Assembly (NCBI RefSeq): GCF_900497805.2
Contig: NW_020954557.1
Span: 35,971,210 to 36,035,209, forward strand
Direction of reading: 5' to 3'
DNA: 64,000 bases
From: Vombatus ursinus
Taxonomy: Eukaryota > Chordata > Mammalia > Diprotodontia > Vombatidae
A model generated the notes under the pieces. It had not been told where the DNA came from. It did no database searches and saw nothing but the letters and a program-made list of their open reading frames with translations. A program made the position numbers and the translations under genes. Every line of letters starts with the position of its first letter. Within the stretch, counting starts at the first letter, position 1. Below, piece by piece: positions 54,131 through 64,000 of the stretch.

Positions 54131-55107
54131 CTGACCAATTACCCTCCCCATGTGCTTTTTTATTACTTCTCTGGATACCTATTGAATATGGAAGAGAAAA
54201 GAAGGCTAAAATAAGGATAGTGTTTTTTGTTGTCACCATGGAAATGGATGTTAGCCAGTTTTCATGAGCAAAATCCCAGTACACAAGCAACACCAACCTG
54301 TTTATGAACTTGACAGCTTCCCTGGTCAACCTCTGAGTGGGGTTTTCCTAAGACATTGGCTGCTGGACAACCTCATGGTTCCTCAATCAATGAAGGTTTA
54401 AAGGTCAGAAAAAATGAAGGAGATAGACTAAGAGTCCAATTATAGTGGCTTCTAATAAAAGACAGGAAAAGAATACCCAGTGAGGGAGTCGAAACAGGCC
54501 AAGGCAATTGAGCACTTCCAAAGTGACAAGTGCAATGCCAACAATTTGCAGGGAAATGAAAACGAACATATGAATGGCTGTGGTAAACAGAGTGCTGATC
54601 CTGGCTTGTAACCTCTCAAACCGGTCACTGGCAGTCCAGAGAAGTGATCAAAACCATGATTTAAAGGGTGGCGACAGAAGTCATCTCTGCTGTTACAGTT
54701 AATCCCAAGGTGCCACTTTCCTATCAAGGCTATAGAGTGGCCTTGGTTCTTCAAAAGCTTGGCCAAAGTGATTCCATTTGTAGGCAGTACCCCCAAAGGA
54801 GCAGAAAATAGGAACACTCCACCCTTGGAGTGGAGCGTGAAGCCATCCCTGATTGGACAGGATAACGGCCCATCAGGAGGGCTGCTCTACTTGGTGTACA
54901 CAGTGGAGATGCAACTAAGTGCTGAGTGAATTTCACTCCCCCTTTGTCTGTCCTGTCAATATTAGGAGTTCTTAGTGTTGTGTTTCCATAACATCCAGGA
55001 TCTCCAATGCCAAGGTCATCTGCCGTTGCTGTAATAATGTTGAGTTTCGAGACTGAATCACTGTTGACACTGCCATAGAATAACATCAGAAGTAAAAGCA
55101 TCTTCAC
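54099..55107 (-). pseudogene. STS: Steroid sulfatase (STS-like) retropseudogene, 3'-incomplete
   Basis: STS removes sulfate from steroid sulfates at the ER membrane. The minus strand from 55107 reads a signal peptide ([10 protein letters not shown]), the metal-binding stretch [13 protein letters not shown] (residues 29-41), and the core CTPSR whose Cys (residue 70) is normally turned into formylglycine. Next come [11 protein letters not shown] and, in a second frame, [16 protein letters not shown] and [10 protein letters not shown] (sulfatase signature 2). A third frame gives the hydrophobic hairpin [17 protein letters not shown]. The last homologous words are VVQQPMS and TREAVKFINR, ending at 54298. 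I see two frameshifts (about 54820-54835 and 54590) and three in-frame stops in the last 40 codons. The wording fits STS better than ARSE. Blocks that I believe lie on separate exons are fused with no intron, so this is a processed copy. After 54298 similarity ends at AACAG|GTTGG, which looks like a donor, and an AATAAA (54130-54125) lies about 18 bp before an A tract (54107-54099). The C-terminal half of the enzyme is absent. Confidence 0.8.
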
Positions 55108-55763
55108 CTTCCCTCCTTTTTGTCCTACTGCTCTTCACCTTTCAGAATCAAGCTATTGGTTTTGTAGGCCAAATAGCCATAAGACCCCAAATTTCCCAGG
55201 TGGCCCTTTACTGGGTGCACAAGTTTTCTCTCTCCCATCCCCCTACAGCTTAGTTCAGACAGTGTTTTTCAAGTAGATGCATTTACCTGACAATTGCCTC
55301 CTAGTGAAAGGGAAAGTCAGATCATGGCAGGGTCCTAACAGAGAACTCTCCTTGTGGAGAAGCTCTCCACATGGGACCGATTGAGGGGAGCTCCTTGTTA
55401 AGAATCTAGAGTGAAAGGCTCTGATCCCTTCATGGTTAGCCATAACTGTGACGTTTAAAAAGGTTTGAGAGATATAGTTTCTGGGTAAGTTAATCATTTT
55501 ATTAATAAGGCCAGGAGGTTATTAATAAAAGGATGGTCATTTGCCTATCTCTCTTAGACCAAAGACCTATGAATATAATTTAAAGGATTGTAAACTAAAA
55601 AAGAAGGAGAAAAAGCAAATTACCAGAATAAACCTATGAGACTAGAGTAGAGAGAAGCTTCTAAAGAAGAAGAGAGATAGAGATGCCCAGAAATTCACAG
55701 GAGACAAAATCTAAGAATGGAATTAGTAATAAAAACTTACAGCTTCAGATATTGCCTCTAGTG
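55108..55763. other. Unclassified sequence upstream of the retrocopy
   Basis: May hold some 5' UTR of the retrocopy (AAGGAGGGAAGGTGAAG just before the ATG on the minus strand). From about 55260 to 55750 there is text such as CATTTTATTAATAAGG that may be an old retroelement. No gene. Confidence 0.35.
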
Positions 55764-55787
55764 TACACACACACACACACACACACT
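55764..55787. repeat. (CA)n microsatellite
   Basis: About 22 bp of CA units. Confidence 0.95.
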
Positions 55788-56299
55788 CCACTAGATATTT
55801 TTCCAAAAAAAATATAGTCTGTGGAGTCCATAAAACGTATGCTACTGAAATGATTTTGATTGCTAGCAAACGCTCTAGAATGTATGAATAAAGAGATGGC
55901 TATTGGCCCATCTAGAAAAAGGAAGATTTAAGCATGAAGTGACAGCATGGCTTTATCACAAATAGATCATACCAGACTAATATCATTTTCTTTTTCTAGC
56001 AGGATTGCTATACTTGTAGAATTTTATTCTCTGATATACTCCAGAACTTATGGTCTGGTTCCTTATAAATTAGCACTTAATTGTGTGCTCTCTTGTATTT
56101 TCTCTATTTCATGTGTGATGAGATTTCAGTTATCTAAATAGAACAGGGACTAAATCTTACTACTTTGATATCAATCCAGAGAGTCCAGCCTGATATAAGG
56201 ATTGACCTACACACTCCTTATACCAGGAGCCCTGCTTTAACCATTTTGAGATATATCATTTAACCTTTTGTCAGTCCTATGAAGCATCTGAATCCCTTT
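55788..56299. other. Unique sequence
   Basis: No gene or repeat recognised. Confidence 0.5.
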
Positions 56300-56309
56300 T
56301 GAGAAGAAT

Positions 56310-56453
56310 TTTTTTTTGGTGAGGCAATTGGGGTTAAGTGACTTGCCCAGAGTCACACAACTAGGAAGTATTATGTGTCTGAGGCAGGATTTGAACTCAG
56401 GTCCTCCTGACTCCAGTGCCGGTGCTCTATCTACTGCACCACCTAGCTACCCC
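56310..56453 (-). mobile_element. WSINE-type SINE, antisense, with target duplication
   Basis: T tract, GGTGAGGCAATTGGGGTTAA, CACACAACTAGGAAGTATTA, GGTCCTCCTGACTCCAGTGC and CCACCTAGCTACCCC. TGAGAAGAAT flanks it at 56300-56309 and 56454-56463. Confidence 0.95.
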
Positions 56454-56528
56454 TGAGAAGAATATTTTTTAAAAAATCATAATATACAGAAATGCTAAAA
56501 TTCAGTGAAAGGTTAGTGAAAATAAAGA

Positions 56529-56562
56529 TATATGTGTGTGTATACACACACACACACACATA
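56529..56562. repeat. Self-complementary TG/CA microsatellite
   Basis: TATGTGTGTGTATACACACA and onward: a TG run meets a CA run at a central TATA, giving a perfect short palindrome. Confidence 0.9.
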
Positions 56563-57749
56563 TTTTTCCCATCCAAATTCACAGACCCTCAGAAATCTAT
56601 CCACAGACCCTTTGGTTATACAAGAGAGGTACAAAGGGAGATTTGGAGGAGCAGAGTAACGACACCTACCTAACCCTTGTGAAAGATGCTTTAAGGAAAA
56701 CACTAATTGGACTAATTTTTAAGGATTTAAGCATCTCATAAAAATTTTGTAATTCTGAGTCTGTAAGAATAAGGGTAATTTATTATTATATTCATATCAC
56801 TGGGGAGAAAAAGCCTGGGAACAAAAGTCTCCAACTTCAAAGAGTTTAGAATCATTGAACTGAAGGTGGGGCAGTTTCAAGAATATAAAAGTGGGATGAT
56901 AAAGGTCTGGACAAGGGGCTTTGCTCTAGGGTTTGAAGGGAAGACACAGCACTTATTAGAAAGTCTGTGGGAGACTGAAGGTTTTGTCAGCCTTTTGAAT
57001 GTGGGGAGACATGGAGCCTGAGGAGTCCAAGGTGATTTATCATGCTCACATCACATCAGCAAATTTTTTTTTTAATTCAAATTAAAGGGATTGAATTAAG
57101 CAACATTTACCTTGTTCAATTTCACATGGTTGCAAAATAACCAGGCCAAGATACCAGAGGGACAGAAAGATATGAAAGCATTGAACAGAGAAATGGTACA
57201 AAGGTATTTTTAGACATTGAGAGTGTCAAGAAAATCATGTAAAGGGAACAGTATAGTGAAATGACAAAGTTGACAGATCTGCCCATATCTGGTAGTCTTT
57301 AGAGACTATCAAATAGTTAGAATTTTTAACCAGGAGAAAATAAGTCTATTTTATATATATTTTATACAAGTTTCATGAAAGCCCAGATCATCTCTTTAGT
57401 TACAGGGTTGCCCATCAAAAGTCAGAGACTAGTGAATAACCAAACTTACAAATCAGATAAATGGAGTGGGATGTTCTTTCTATTATTAAAGCATTGTTCA
57501 CTTGGCAAAAAGATTAATATAAGGGCTTCTTTAAGCAGTGAGCCCCAGCTTCCACTACCCTCCCCAATGTAACTTTGTTTAAAGATCACTGAGCAACAGA
57601 GATTGGGGTCAGAAAAATATAAAGTAAAAATGCAAGGAACCACTGTCAATTTAAAATTAGAGATGAAATTGAAATATATCTGAAATTAAGTACAAGTAGA
57701 TTTGAAAATATTCTTTGATTTACAGTGGTTGTGTTTATGTCTATAGAAG
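56563..57749. other. Unique AT-rich sequence
   Basis: No gene or repeat recognised. Confidence 0.5.
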
Positions 57750-57948
57750 ATAGTAAGAAGAGCCCTGGATTCAGGGACAGAAGAATTAAATTTGAAGCTG
57801 GGCTCTGCCCCTTACTATGTTTATCTTCAGCAAATCACTCAATCTTGATGAGCCTCAGTTTCCTCAACAGTTAAATAATGAAAATAAACAAACACCCCAC
57901 ATGGTTATCGTAAGACCAAGTGAGATGATGTATACCTTTCAACACACA
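57750..57948 (+). mobile_element. MIR SINE
   Basis: AAGAGCCCTGGATTCAGGGA, GCTGGGCTCTGCCCCTTACT, AGCCTCAGTTTCCTCAACAG and AAGACCAAGTGAGATGATGT. Confidence 0.8.
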
Positions 57949-60199
57949 GAGGAGTAGGAAGACCTCTGCTGAGAACGCTGAAGGAGAAATATCCCCTAAG
58001 TCACTATATTCCCTTCTCACTGAGTACTGGGCAAGACTAGGGGAAAGAACCTTGACCAAATGAATTTCATTTCCTTACATGTTTATATTAATAATGCAAT
58101 TAGAACTATTTTTAAAAATACTTTAACTGTTGCTATTAGCGTGGCACTAATTGCAATGCAATTACTATTGGACTGTTGTTACTATGATATTATTGCTACG
58201 ATTGTAGGACTACAATAGTTAATACTATGGTTCAGTTATACAATGTGGACTAGCTTAGAAGCCTTACAACACTTCCATGGGAAAATGCATTGTGAGTTCC
58301 AAGCAACCGACAAATGAACTTTTGGAACACATCCCATTTGCATATTATGAACTACCTGTACTTGGTTATACAGCACAGGAGCCATTAATTTCTTGGAAAA
58401 ACTATCAAATCAATCAATCCATCCATCAGTAAGTACGTATACGTATAGCATTGTATTAGACTGAATATCAGATTTTTTTATGTGATCAGAGGCCAGTATG
58501 TAGTCAGGGATCCACGTGGGGCTAAGGACTCTCTCCTTAGCCTCCTTTCCAGGTCCCCCACTCCACCCGCCTGAGGTGTTCACAGGGAGGCAGAATAGAT
58601 TGTCTCTTCTCCTCTTCCCACCTTTCTCCAACAGAAGCTTTAATTTCTGCCAGGAGGGGAAGCAGGAAGTTGGGGCTAGAGGCCACTCTGCTCTCCTCAA
58701 ACAGAGGTTTCTGGGCTACAATTACAATTATCTGCTCTCTTAATTACTGTTTGTCTAGGACATATGATTAAGTTCAATCCAACTTCTGACCGCTTTGTTT
58801 CATTATGGGGAGAATAGGGGACCCCATTCTCTGTACCTAGACCTTGACCCATTACCCACCAAACACCAGTTGCACATTGCAAATAGCAAAGAAACCCATT
58901 TACCCATATCATAGCAAAACAGAAATCAGAGAAGATAAAAATAGGAAGACATATACCAGAAAATACAGAATGAAGGAGTTCTCCCATTGTGAAGAAAGTA
59001 AGTCAGCTCAATCAAAAGAGAGTTCTGGATCTTACCCAAGGGGAAAGTCCCCACAGTCTTCAGTGTAGCAAGCTGAGGACAGGCACATGACGGAGACTAC
59101 TGGCTCTTCCCAGAGTCTTTTCCTTCAGCAACCTGAAGTGGGGATGGACTCTTCCATCTTCCCTCTCAAAGCTGGAAGCCAGAAGCCACTAGACACTTGA
59201 AGAATCCCAAAGAAGATGGAAGAAGACTGGAGCTTTCCCCCTCTTGCCAACTCCACCCCACCCATCACGCAGGGCAGGGTTTTCATCTCCACCAATGAGA
59301 AGAAAGTCCCATACCCCATGCTCTTTGGGATAGGGGTTGCCCTTAGAGTTTTCTTTTCTTTTTTTTCCCCCTTGCTCAATAGTCTCATGGTGAGAGAATC
59401 AAGCTTTTTGTACAACTTCCCTCTTTTTTGCTCTAGGCTGAGTAGTTCCTAAACCTCTTCAGAAATGATTGTCCTTGTACTCTGTGGCTATGAGGAGGTT
59501 TATGCAGATAGGGAATAAAAGCAAAATACTGTTGGGAGGGAATGGAGACAACCTTCTTTTTCTCTACATATGAATGTTGTCTCTTTATCTTTTTATTTCT
59601 GTTGCCCTTCATCAACTTTTCTTTCATTTGTGTGTTTAGGTCGTAGTGCATCATGATAGCTTTCTACTGGCCTGAAAGATTTCATTCTTAAATGTATTTC
59701 CCAAATGCTCTTTCTTTTCCTCATACAAATGGCAGATTGTATATAAATGGATATGTGTGGTTTTAATTTTCTTGTGCATTAAATGCTATGGTATACAGTG
59801 TTAATTTAGGGGGATTGCCCTGAACCACTGTGTCCTTGGGTTCCCCACCCCTTAATCTCATAAGCAGAGCAAGTAGGTATGGAACAGGGAGTAAAAGGAA
59901 GAATTCTCAAGTATAGAAAGAAGGAAGAAGGATATGGAACTTGGCTAGTTCTCTTCACTAGGGTGTTGGAAAAGAAGACTATACAAAAATGGAGGAAAGG
60001 GTAGGGGAAATGGGCAACAAGTATACACACTGAAATAGACAAAAAAAATAGTTGAACACACATACCCAAATAATTTGGTGTAGAAATTCAATAGGAAACT
60101 GAGGGGATGGAGGATACAAACTTCCTGATCTTGAAGAGAGAATTAAAAGAGGAGAGCAAAGACTTGGAATCTAAGGGGTTGTCTTATATTGACTAAGAC
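57949..60199. other. Mostly unclassified sequence
   Basis: No gene. The part from about 58640 to 59440 is denser in GC and reads like a single old interspersed element, possibly an endogenous-retrovirus fragment, but I recognise no LTR edges or frames. Frames of up to 96 codons on both strands are shadows. Confidence 0.35.
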
Positions 60200-60750
60200 A
60201 TTTAGGGAATGCCTGAACAAATTGTGACATTAATTCAATGAAATATTATCACTGCATAAGAAATGATGAGACAACTTCAGAAAATCATGAGTATCATGAG
60301 CCAAAGTAGTGAAGTGAGCAGAATCAGGAAAGAGTAGTTTATTCATTGACTGACATTGTAAAGAAAACCAACTTTGAACAAACTTAAAAACAAGCAATAA
60401 CCAACTATATCTCCAGAGGATCTGACACATTACCCACTTCCTGATGGAGAGGCAGTGGATACCAGATGCAAAAAAAGACATATATTTTTGCAGATAGCCA
60501 CTGTATGAGTTCATTTTCTTTGATTTTACTTGTTACAGGGGTTAGTTTTTTGTTTTTGCTTTTTCCTCCCTCTTTATTTCTCTGCCTTTTTAATTAAGGA
60601 GGGCACTTAAGGGTTTAGCAAGTGACACCAAAAAAAAAAATACCACACACCCACCCAGGATTATTGAAAACACATTTGAAAATACACAGAAGAAAACAAA
60701 AGTTTAGAAGGAAGCAAAGTAAAGCAGGAAGGTTTTGAAAGTAACATGTA
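60200..60750 (+). mobile_element. L1 LINE 3' end
   Basis: GGGAATGCCTGAACAAATTG, GCATAAGAAATGATGAGACA, GTGAAGTGAGCAGAATCAGG, AAACCAACTTTGAACAAAC, ACCCACTTCCTGATGGAGAG, then the 3' UTR and a segment shared with 29419-29475 (GGTTTTGAAAGTAACATG). 5'-truncated. Confidence 0.8.
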
Positions 60751-60945
60751 GGGGCAGCTAGGTGGCACAGTGCATAGAGTTCCAGCCCTCAAGTCAAGAG
60801 GACCCGAGTTCAAATTTAACCTCAGATACTTGACACTTACTAACTGTGTGACCCTGGACAAATCACTTAACCCTGATTGCCTCACCAAAAAGCAAAAAAC
60901 AAAAAACAAAACAAATAACAACAACAACAACAACAACAACAAAAC
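60751..60945 (+). mobile_element. WSINE-type SINE with A-rich tail
   Basis: GGGGCAGCTAGGTGGCACAG head, CGAGTTCAAATTTAACCTCA, TGACACTTACTAACTGTGTG, ACCCTGATTGCCTCACC, then an AAAAAGC/AAAAAAC tail that passes into (AAC)n at 60917-60943. It landed in the L1 3' end. Confidence 0.95.
60917..60943. repeat. (AAC)n microsatellite in a SINE tail
   Basis: About nine AAC units, directly continuing the A-rich tail of the SINE. Confidence 0.95.
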
Positions 60946-61714
60946 CCAGGAGTTATCAAAAGAAGATTCATGGTTTCATAGTGAATCTTCTTATGGTCTG
61001 GTATGTATGTAGAAATGCTCTTTTCACTGGTATTTAAATTCATTATAAAATTTTTAAAAACCTGTGATGTTAATGTAAAACATCTCTATGCTCTTCAAAT
61101 TCCTAATAATTATTCATAAGTTGATTGAACTTATTTAGGCTAGACAGAGAAACCCTCATGCAAGAGCTACTTTATGTAATGAGCATGTTGACTGCTCTAT
61201 CTCATTAATCACTACAGGCTTACCTGTCCTTGAAAGTGACCCAGAAGCAGACTGCCAGGCCTCTGAATTTGTGTTGGTGGAATGAATTCTCTTTGGCATG
61301 CCAGTGCCCTGGTAGTTCACTTGAGTTATTATTGGCCCTGACTGGCACACAAGCAAGAGGGCCATGCCAAAGGTGCAAGATTCTTTCTGACATTTGGAAG
61401 CATCAGTCACTTCATGTCTTTTTCCTTCAATGAAGTATCCCTTAAGCCAACTCATCAGTATCAATGACACACAGCTTACCATAAGTAAAGCAATAGCCTG
61501 TTTATTGGTTCAGTTGCAACTTGAGCATATAAATACAAAGATTACAGAGTGGCCAGGTTCTGATTATGTGGGCAGATGTCACTATGTAAGGAGTAAAATT
61601 GGTTACAAATACATGAGTGTGAATAATTTATCATCATCCTCATTTGCTGGACTTTAAGGAGGACTTTAAGGAAAATTCTTCAGTTTGCTTATTATGCCAC
61701 AAAGGTCACTAGAC
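60946..61714. other. Unique sequence
   Basis: A 108-codon minus-strand frame (61482-61156) is among the longest non-repeat frames in the window. It shows no domain, signal or membrane segment that I recognise and is overlapped by a plus-strand frame, so I leave it uncalled. Confidence 0.5.
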
Positions 61715-61810
61715 TTCAGAAGCCTCTATTACTTCCTAGCCTGTGTGAGCTTAGGCAAATACTTATTTGTTAAAATATATATATTCATTTGTAAAATGGC
61801 CTTTTTTAGG
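61715..61810 (+). mobile_element. MIR SINE, first half of a split copy
   Basis: GAAGCCTCTATTACTTCCTA, GTGTGAGCTTAGGCAAATAC and TTCATTTGTAAAATGGCC. The other half lies at 62055. Confidence 0.65.
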
Positions 61811-61879
61811 GGGTGGGGGGATGGACTGGATCTGTAGTTTCATTGGCATAGGGAACTCCCAGTATGGAAATTTGATCCA

Positions 61880-62052
61880 CCAATAAGCATGGCAACCACT
61901 TTGCAACTTTTGGTCCTAGAGAGCTACTTGTAGCACCTGGAGGTTAAGTGATTTGCCCAAGGTCGTCACACATCCAGTTTGTGTTAGAGATGGGACTTGA
62001 AGCTAGGTCTCCCTTACTGAAACTTTCTTATCTGCTATACCCCATTGCCTCT
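61880..62052 (-). mobile_element. MIR SINE, antisense, inside another MIR
   Basis: GGAGGTTAAGTGATTTGCCC, AAGGTCGTCACACATCCAGT, TTGAAGCTAGGTCTCCC and TACCCCATTGCCTC. Confidence 0.7.
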
Positions 62053-62054
62053 CT

Positions 62055-62168
62055 TTAGGAATAACAATACTTGTATTACCTGCTTATGAAAGTCAAATGA
62101 GGAGAGTGGTATATGCAAAGTATTTTTGCAAATCTAATGTAAATGTAATCTGCTATTATCCTTCTTAT
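62055..62168 (+). mobile_element. MIR SINE, second half of the split copy
   Basis: GGAATAACAATACTTGTATT, ACCTGCTTATGAAAGTCAAA and GCAAAGTATTTTTGCAAATC complete the MIR 3' half. Confidence 0.65.
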
Positions 62169-62194
62169 TCATGAATATTAGTATTCAACAAAAA

Positions 62195-62385
62195 GAAGCA
62201 TCTGTGAGATAGCAGATAAGAGGACATGCCTTGGAATCCAGAAGGCTTGAATTTAAGTTCTTCCTCTGTGACCCTATAAACGTTATTTAACTTCTCAATC
62301 ATCAGGGTAACTCTGTAAGGCTATATAGGTTCTAAAGTTCCTGATCTGCATTTGAAGGGATCTTCCAAATCTGTGTTTCTCAAAC
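62195..62385 (+). mobile_element. MIR-related SINE, diverged
   Basis: AGAAGCATCTGTGAGATAGC, GAATTTAAGTTCTTCCTCTG, CAATCATCAGGGTAACTCTG, with a 3' part comparable to the copy at 27284. Confidence 0.5.
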
Positions 62386-63956
62386 TGATCACATCAAGGG
62401 AGAGGCCAAAACAAAAACAAAAACAAAGGATCCCCCAAAACAAAGTTAATTTCAATAATTTTGAGTATAAAATTTATTTAGAGTTAAAAGTCATCTGAAA
62501 ATTTTTAAAGCTATTTACTCACCTAATTACTGAGATAATATTTTCCTCTCAAAGTCTTGACTTTTAGAATTCTACCATGATAGAACAGCTTTAGGTTAAA
62601 TCTGTAAAAACTGGGTTGCTTTAAATATAAAATCTCCCTTGCTTCCATTTTTTTTTTGTCGACAATGATACTATAGCAGGTCCCTGGTAGTTTTAAAAAT
62701 ATTTAGAAAAATGATATGCAATAAAACAAGTGTCAGTCTTTTACATTCTGTTTGGTTGGGTGTTGTCAGTAGGTAAGCTGCCCTCCCTCCGGAATCAAGT
62801 TGCAAACACAATCCTCCATAGTAATTAGAGCTAAGCACCAATTACAATACGTCTGATTTGTTCAGACTTAGTGCCTGCCAGTCGGCTGTTTCCTAGCACC
62901 GAACATCACAGAAGCACCAGGTTGAAATGATGGAATTATTTATCTCTAAATGCAATAATATCTCATAGAGTGTTGGAATACAGAAGTGACTGGATTGTAA
63001 ACTTTAAAACTAAGGTAAGCATTACAGGTTGACCAGTATTTACACCTCAGGGATTTTATTTTTCCATGAAGTAAGAAGGCGTGGAGAGAGAACACTGAAA
63101 ATTAATTTACGGAGAAGTGAGGTGGTGTAGAACTAAAATAAATACTGGATTTGTTGGTATTCATTCCCTCCCCCATCCAAAAATTTATCCTATTCTTTTC
63201 CCCCTACGCTTTTATAAAATTTCAATGTAAATATCAAGCCAGGTTTTGCTGATTTTCTCCAGAAGCTGAAAATATTGCCAATTTCTAGAATTTCTTTTGT
63301 TCTTTACATTATCATAGTTTGTTGCGTTTCTTTAAGTTTGTGGAGTATTGCACTGCCACAAATCAGTTCAAGCAAGGATTCAATGGTTTGGATGTTTTTC
63401 ATACTTAGTTGATAGAGGAATCTTTCTGGAAACCAGGTGAGTTCAGGTCTCCAAAGGAGAGTATTTCCTAAGATGAAGTTTAGGCTTATGTTTACATGTT
63501 TAACAAGGTGGAGCTTCAATAGCCTGACTTTTCCCTCTGCTTTGTCCCTGAGCTTCCATTCCCAGGGACCCTCATTTCCATAGTTTTGGGCATTTGTGAA
63601 ACATGGATAGATGTTGTTTGTTTGGAAAGGACTTAGAGACCCAAGGTGTGAAGGTGTTGTTATTTTGATAACTCTCTGGGGGGCAGGGTTCTGATGGCTT
63701 CAAAAATATTGAGAAAGAGAACTTTTTTATTTCCATCTTTGTGGATCAGAGATATAAACATTGCAGTTTCAATGGACTGTTGACAAAAGGAGTGACTGAA
63801 ACCAATGTATATTGATCTTTACTTATAAATGACTGACTCCCAAATCTGTAGCTAATGTGATTAGCTTTAGATGAGTAGGATAATTCAGTGTGTTTATCAA
63901 AAGACAGGCAACTTGGAACTGGAAGGCCAAACTTTAATGCTGGCTCCCCATTACAG
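62386..63956. other. Unique AT-rich sequence
   Basis: No recognised repeat or gene. 62760-62960 has a mixed-composition stretch with CAATTACAATACGTC and GTGCCTGCCAGTCGGCTGTT that looks less neutral than its surroundings. Confidence 0.5.
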
Positions 63957-63957
63957 T

Positions 63958-64000
<43 letters not shown>
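63957..64000. repeat. (AG)n microsatellite cut by the window end
   Basis: AG units from 63957 to the last base; true length unknown. Confidence 0.95.

Noticed and set aside
54126-54329. The 67-codon minus frame after the STS homology as more sulfatase
   Set aside because: Only its first residues (TREAVKFINR) align with STS; the rest reads like intron and does not match the FLLVLSYLHVHT region expected next.
61156-61482. 108-codon minus-strand frame as a small protein gene
   Set aside because: No recognised similarity and no supporting features; conservation data would be needed to revive it.

Overview
This window reads as non-coding nuclear DNA from a marsupial. The clearest sign is the repeat content. 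There are many full-length tRNA-derived SINEs of the MAR1 type (tRNA head, CORE domain, and a tail ending like the Bov-B/RTE LINE). There are several short WSINE-type SINEs with A-rich tails, and many old MIR/MIR3, L2 and L3/CR1 relics on both strands. The WSINE tail (reading CCTGATTGCCTCACC) fits an Australidelphian marsupial better than an opossum; this is from memory of family consensus sequences and is tentative. Family names throughout were recalled, not searched.

I find no intact protein-coding gene. Every open frame of 60 to 120 codons is explained by a repeat, a pseudogene or chance. The window is best read as a gene-poor intergenic or deep intronic stretch. Two gene-derived relics stand out. 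One is a minus-strand retrocopy of steroid sulfatase (STS), 55107 down to about 54108. It is spliced at its 5' side but seems to run past an exon end into intron and then into an A-tract behind an AATAAA. The other is a 7SL (SRP RNA) retropseudogene at 29871-30630, split by a MAR1 SINE and a WSINE.

Layout. 1-7.2 kb: L2, MIR and MAR1 fragments, plus a 270-bp direct duplication (1281-1550 and 5575-5844) that is nearly identical although 4.3 kb apart. 7.2-15 kb: MIR/MIR3, L2 and a 1-kb L3/CR1 relic. 15-24 kb: mostly unique AT-rich sequence with one LTR-like fossil (about 18.6-19.4 kb). 24-33 kb: dense SINE/L2/L1 mosaic, simple repeats, the 7SL relic and an antisense LTR-like fossil (30.8-31.8 kb). 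33-35 kb: long antisense L2. 35-40 kb: unique sequence, two head-to-tail MAR1s and a long AT/CA microsatellite. 40-42 kb: an L2 invaded by an L1 and a MIR. 42-52 kb: mainly unique sequence, with an antisense L2 holding a MIR at 46.6-47.7 kb. 52-56.5 kb: a 76-bp hAT-type MITE, the STS retrocopy and a WSINE. 56.5-64 kb: unique sequence, L1/WSINE, a MIR inside a MIR, and a terminal (AG)n running off the window.

There is no operon-like or pathway organisation. What the window records is a long series of retrotransposition events whose order can be read from the nesting.
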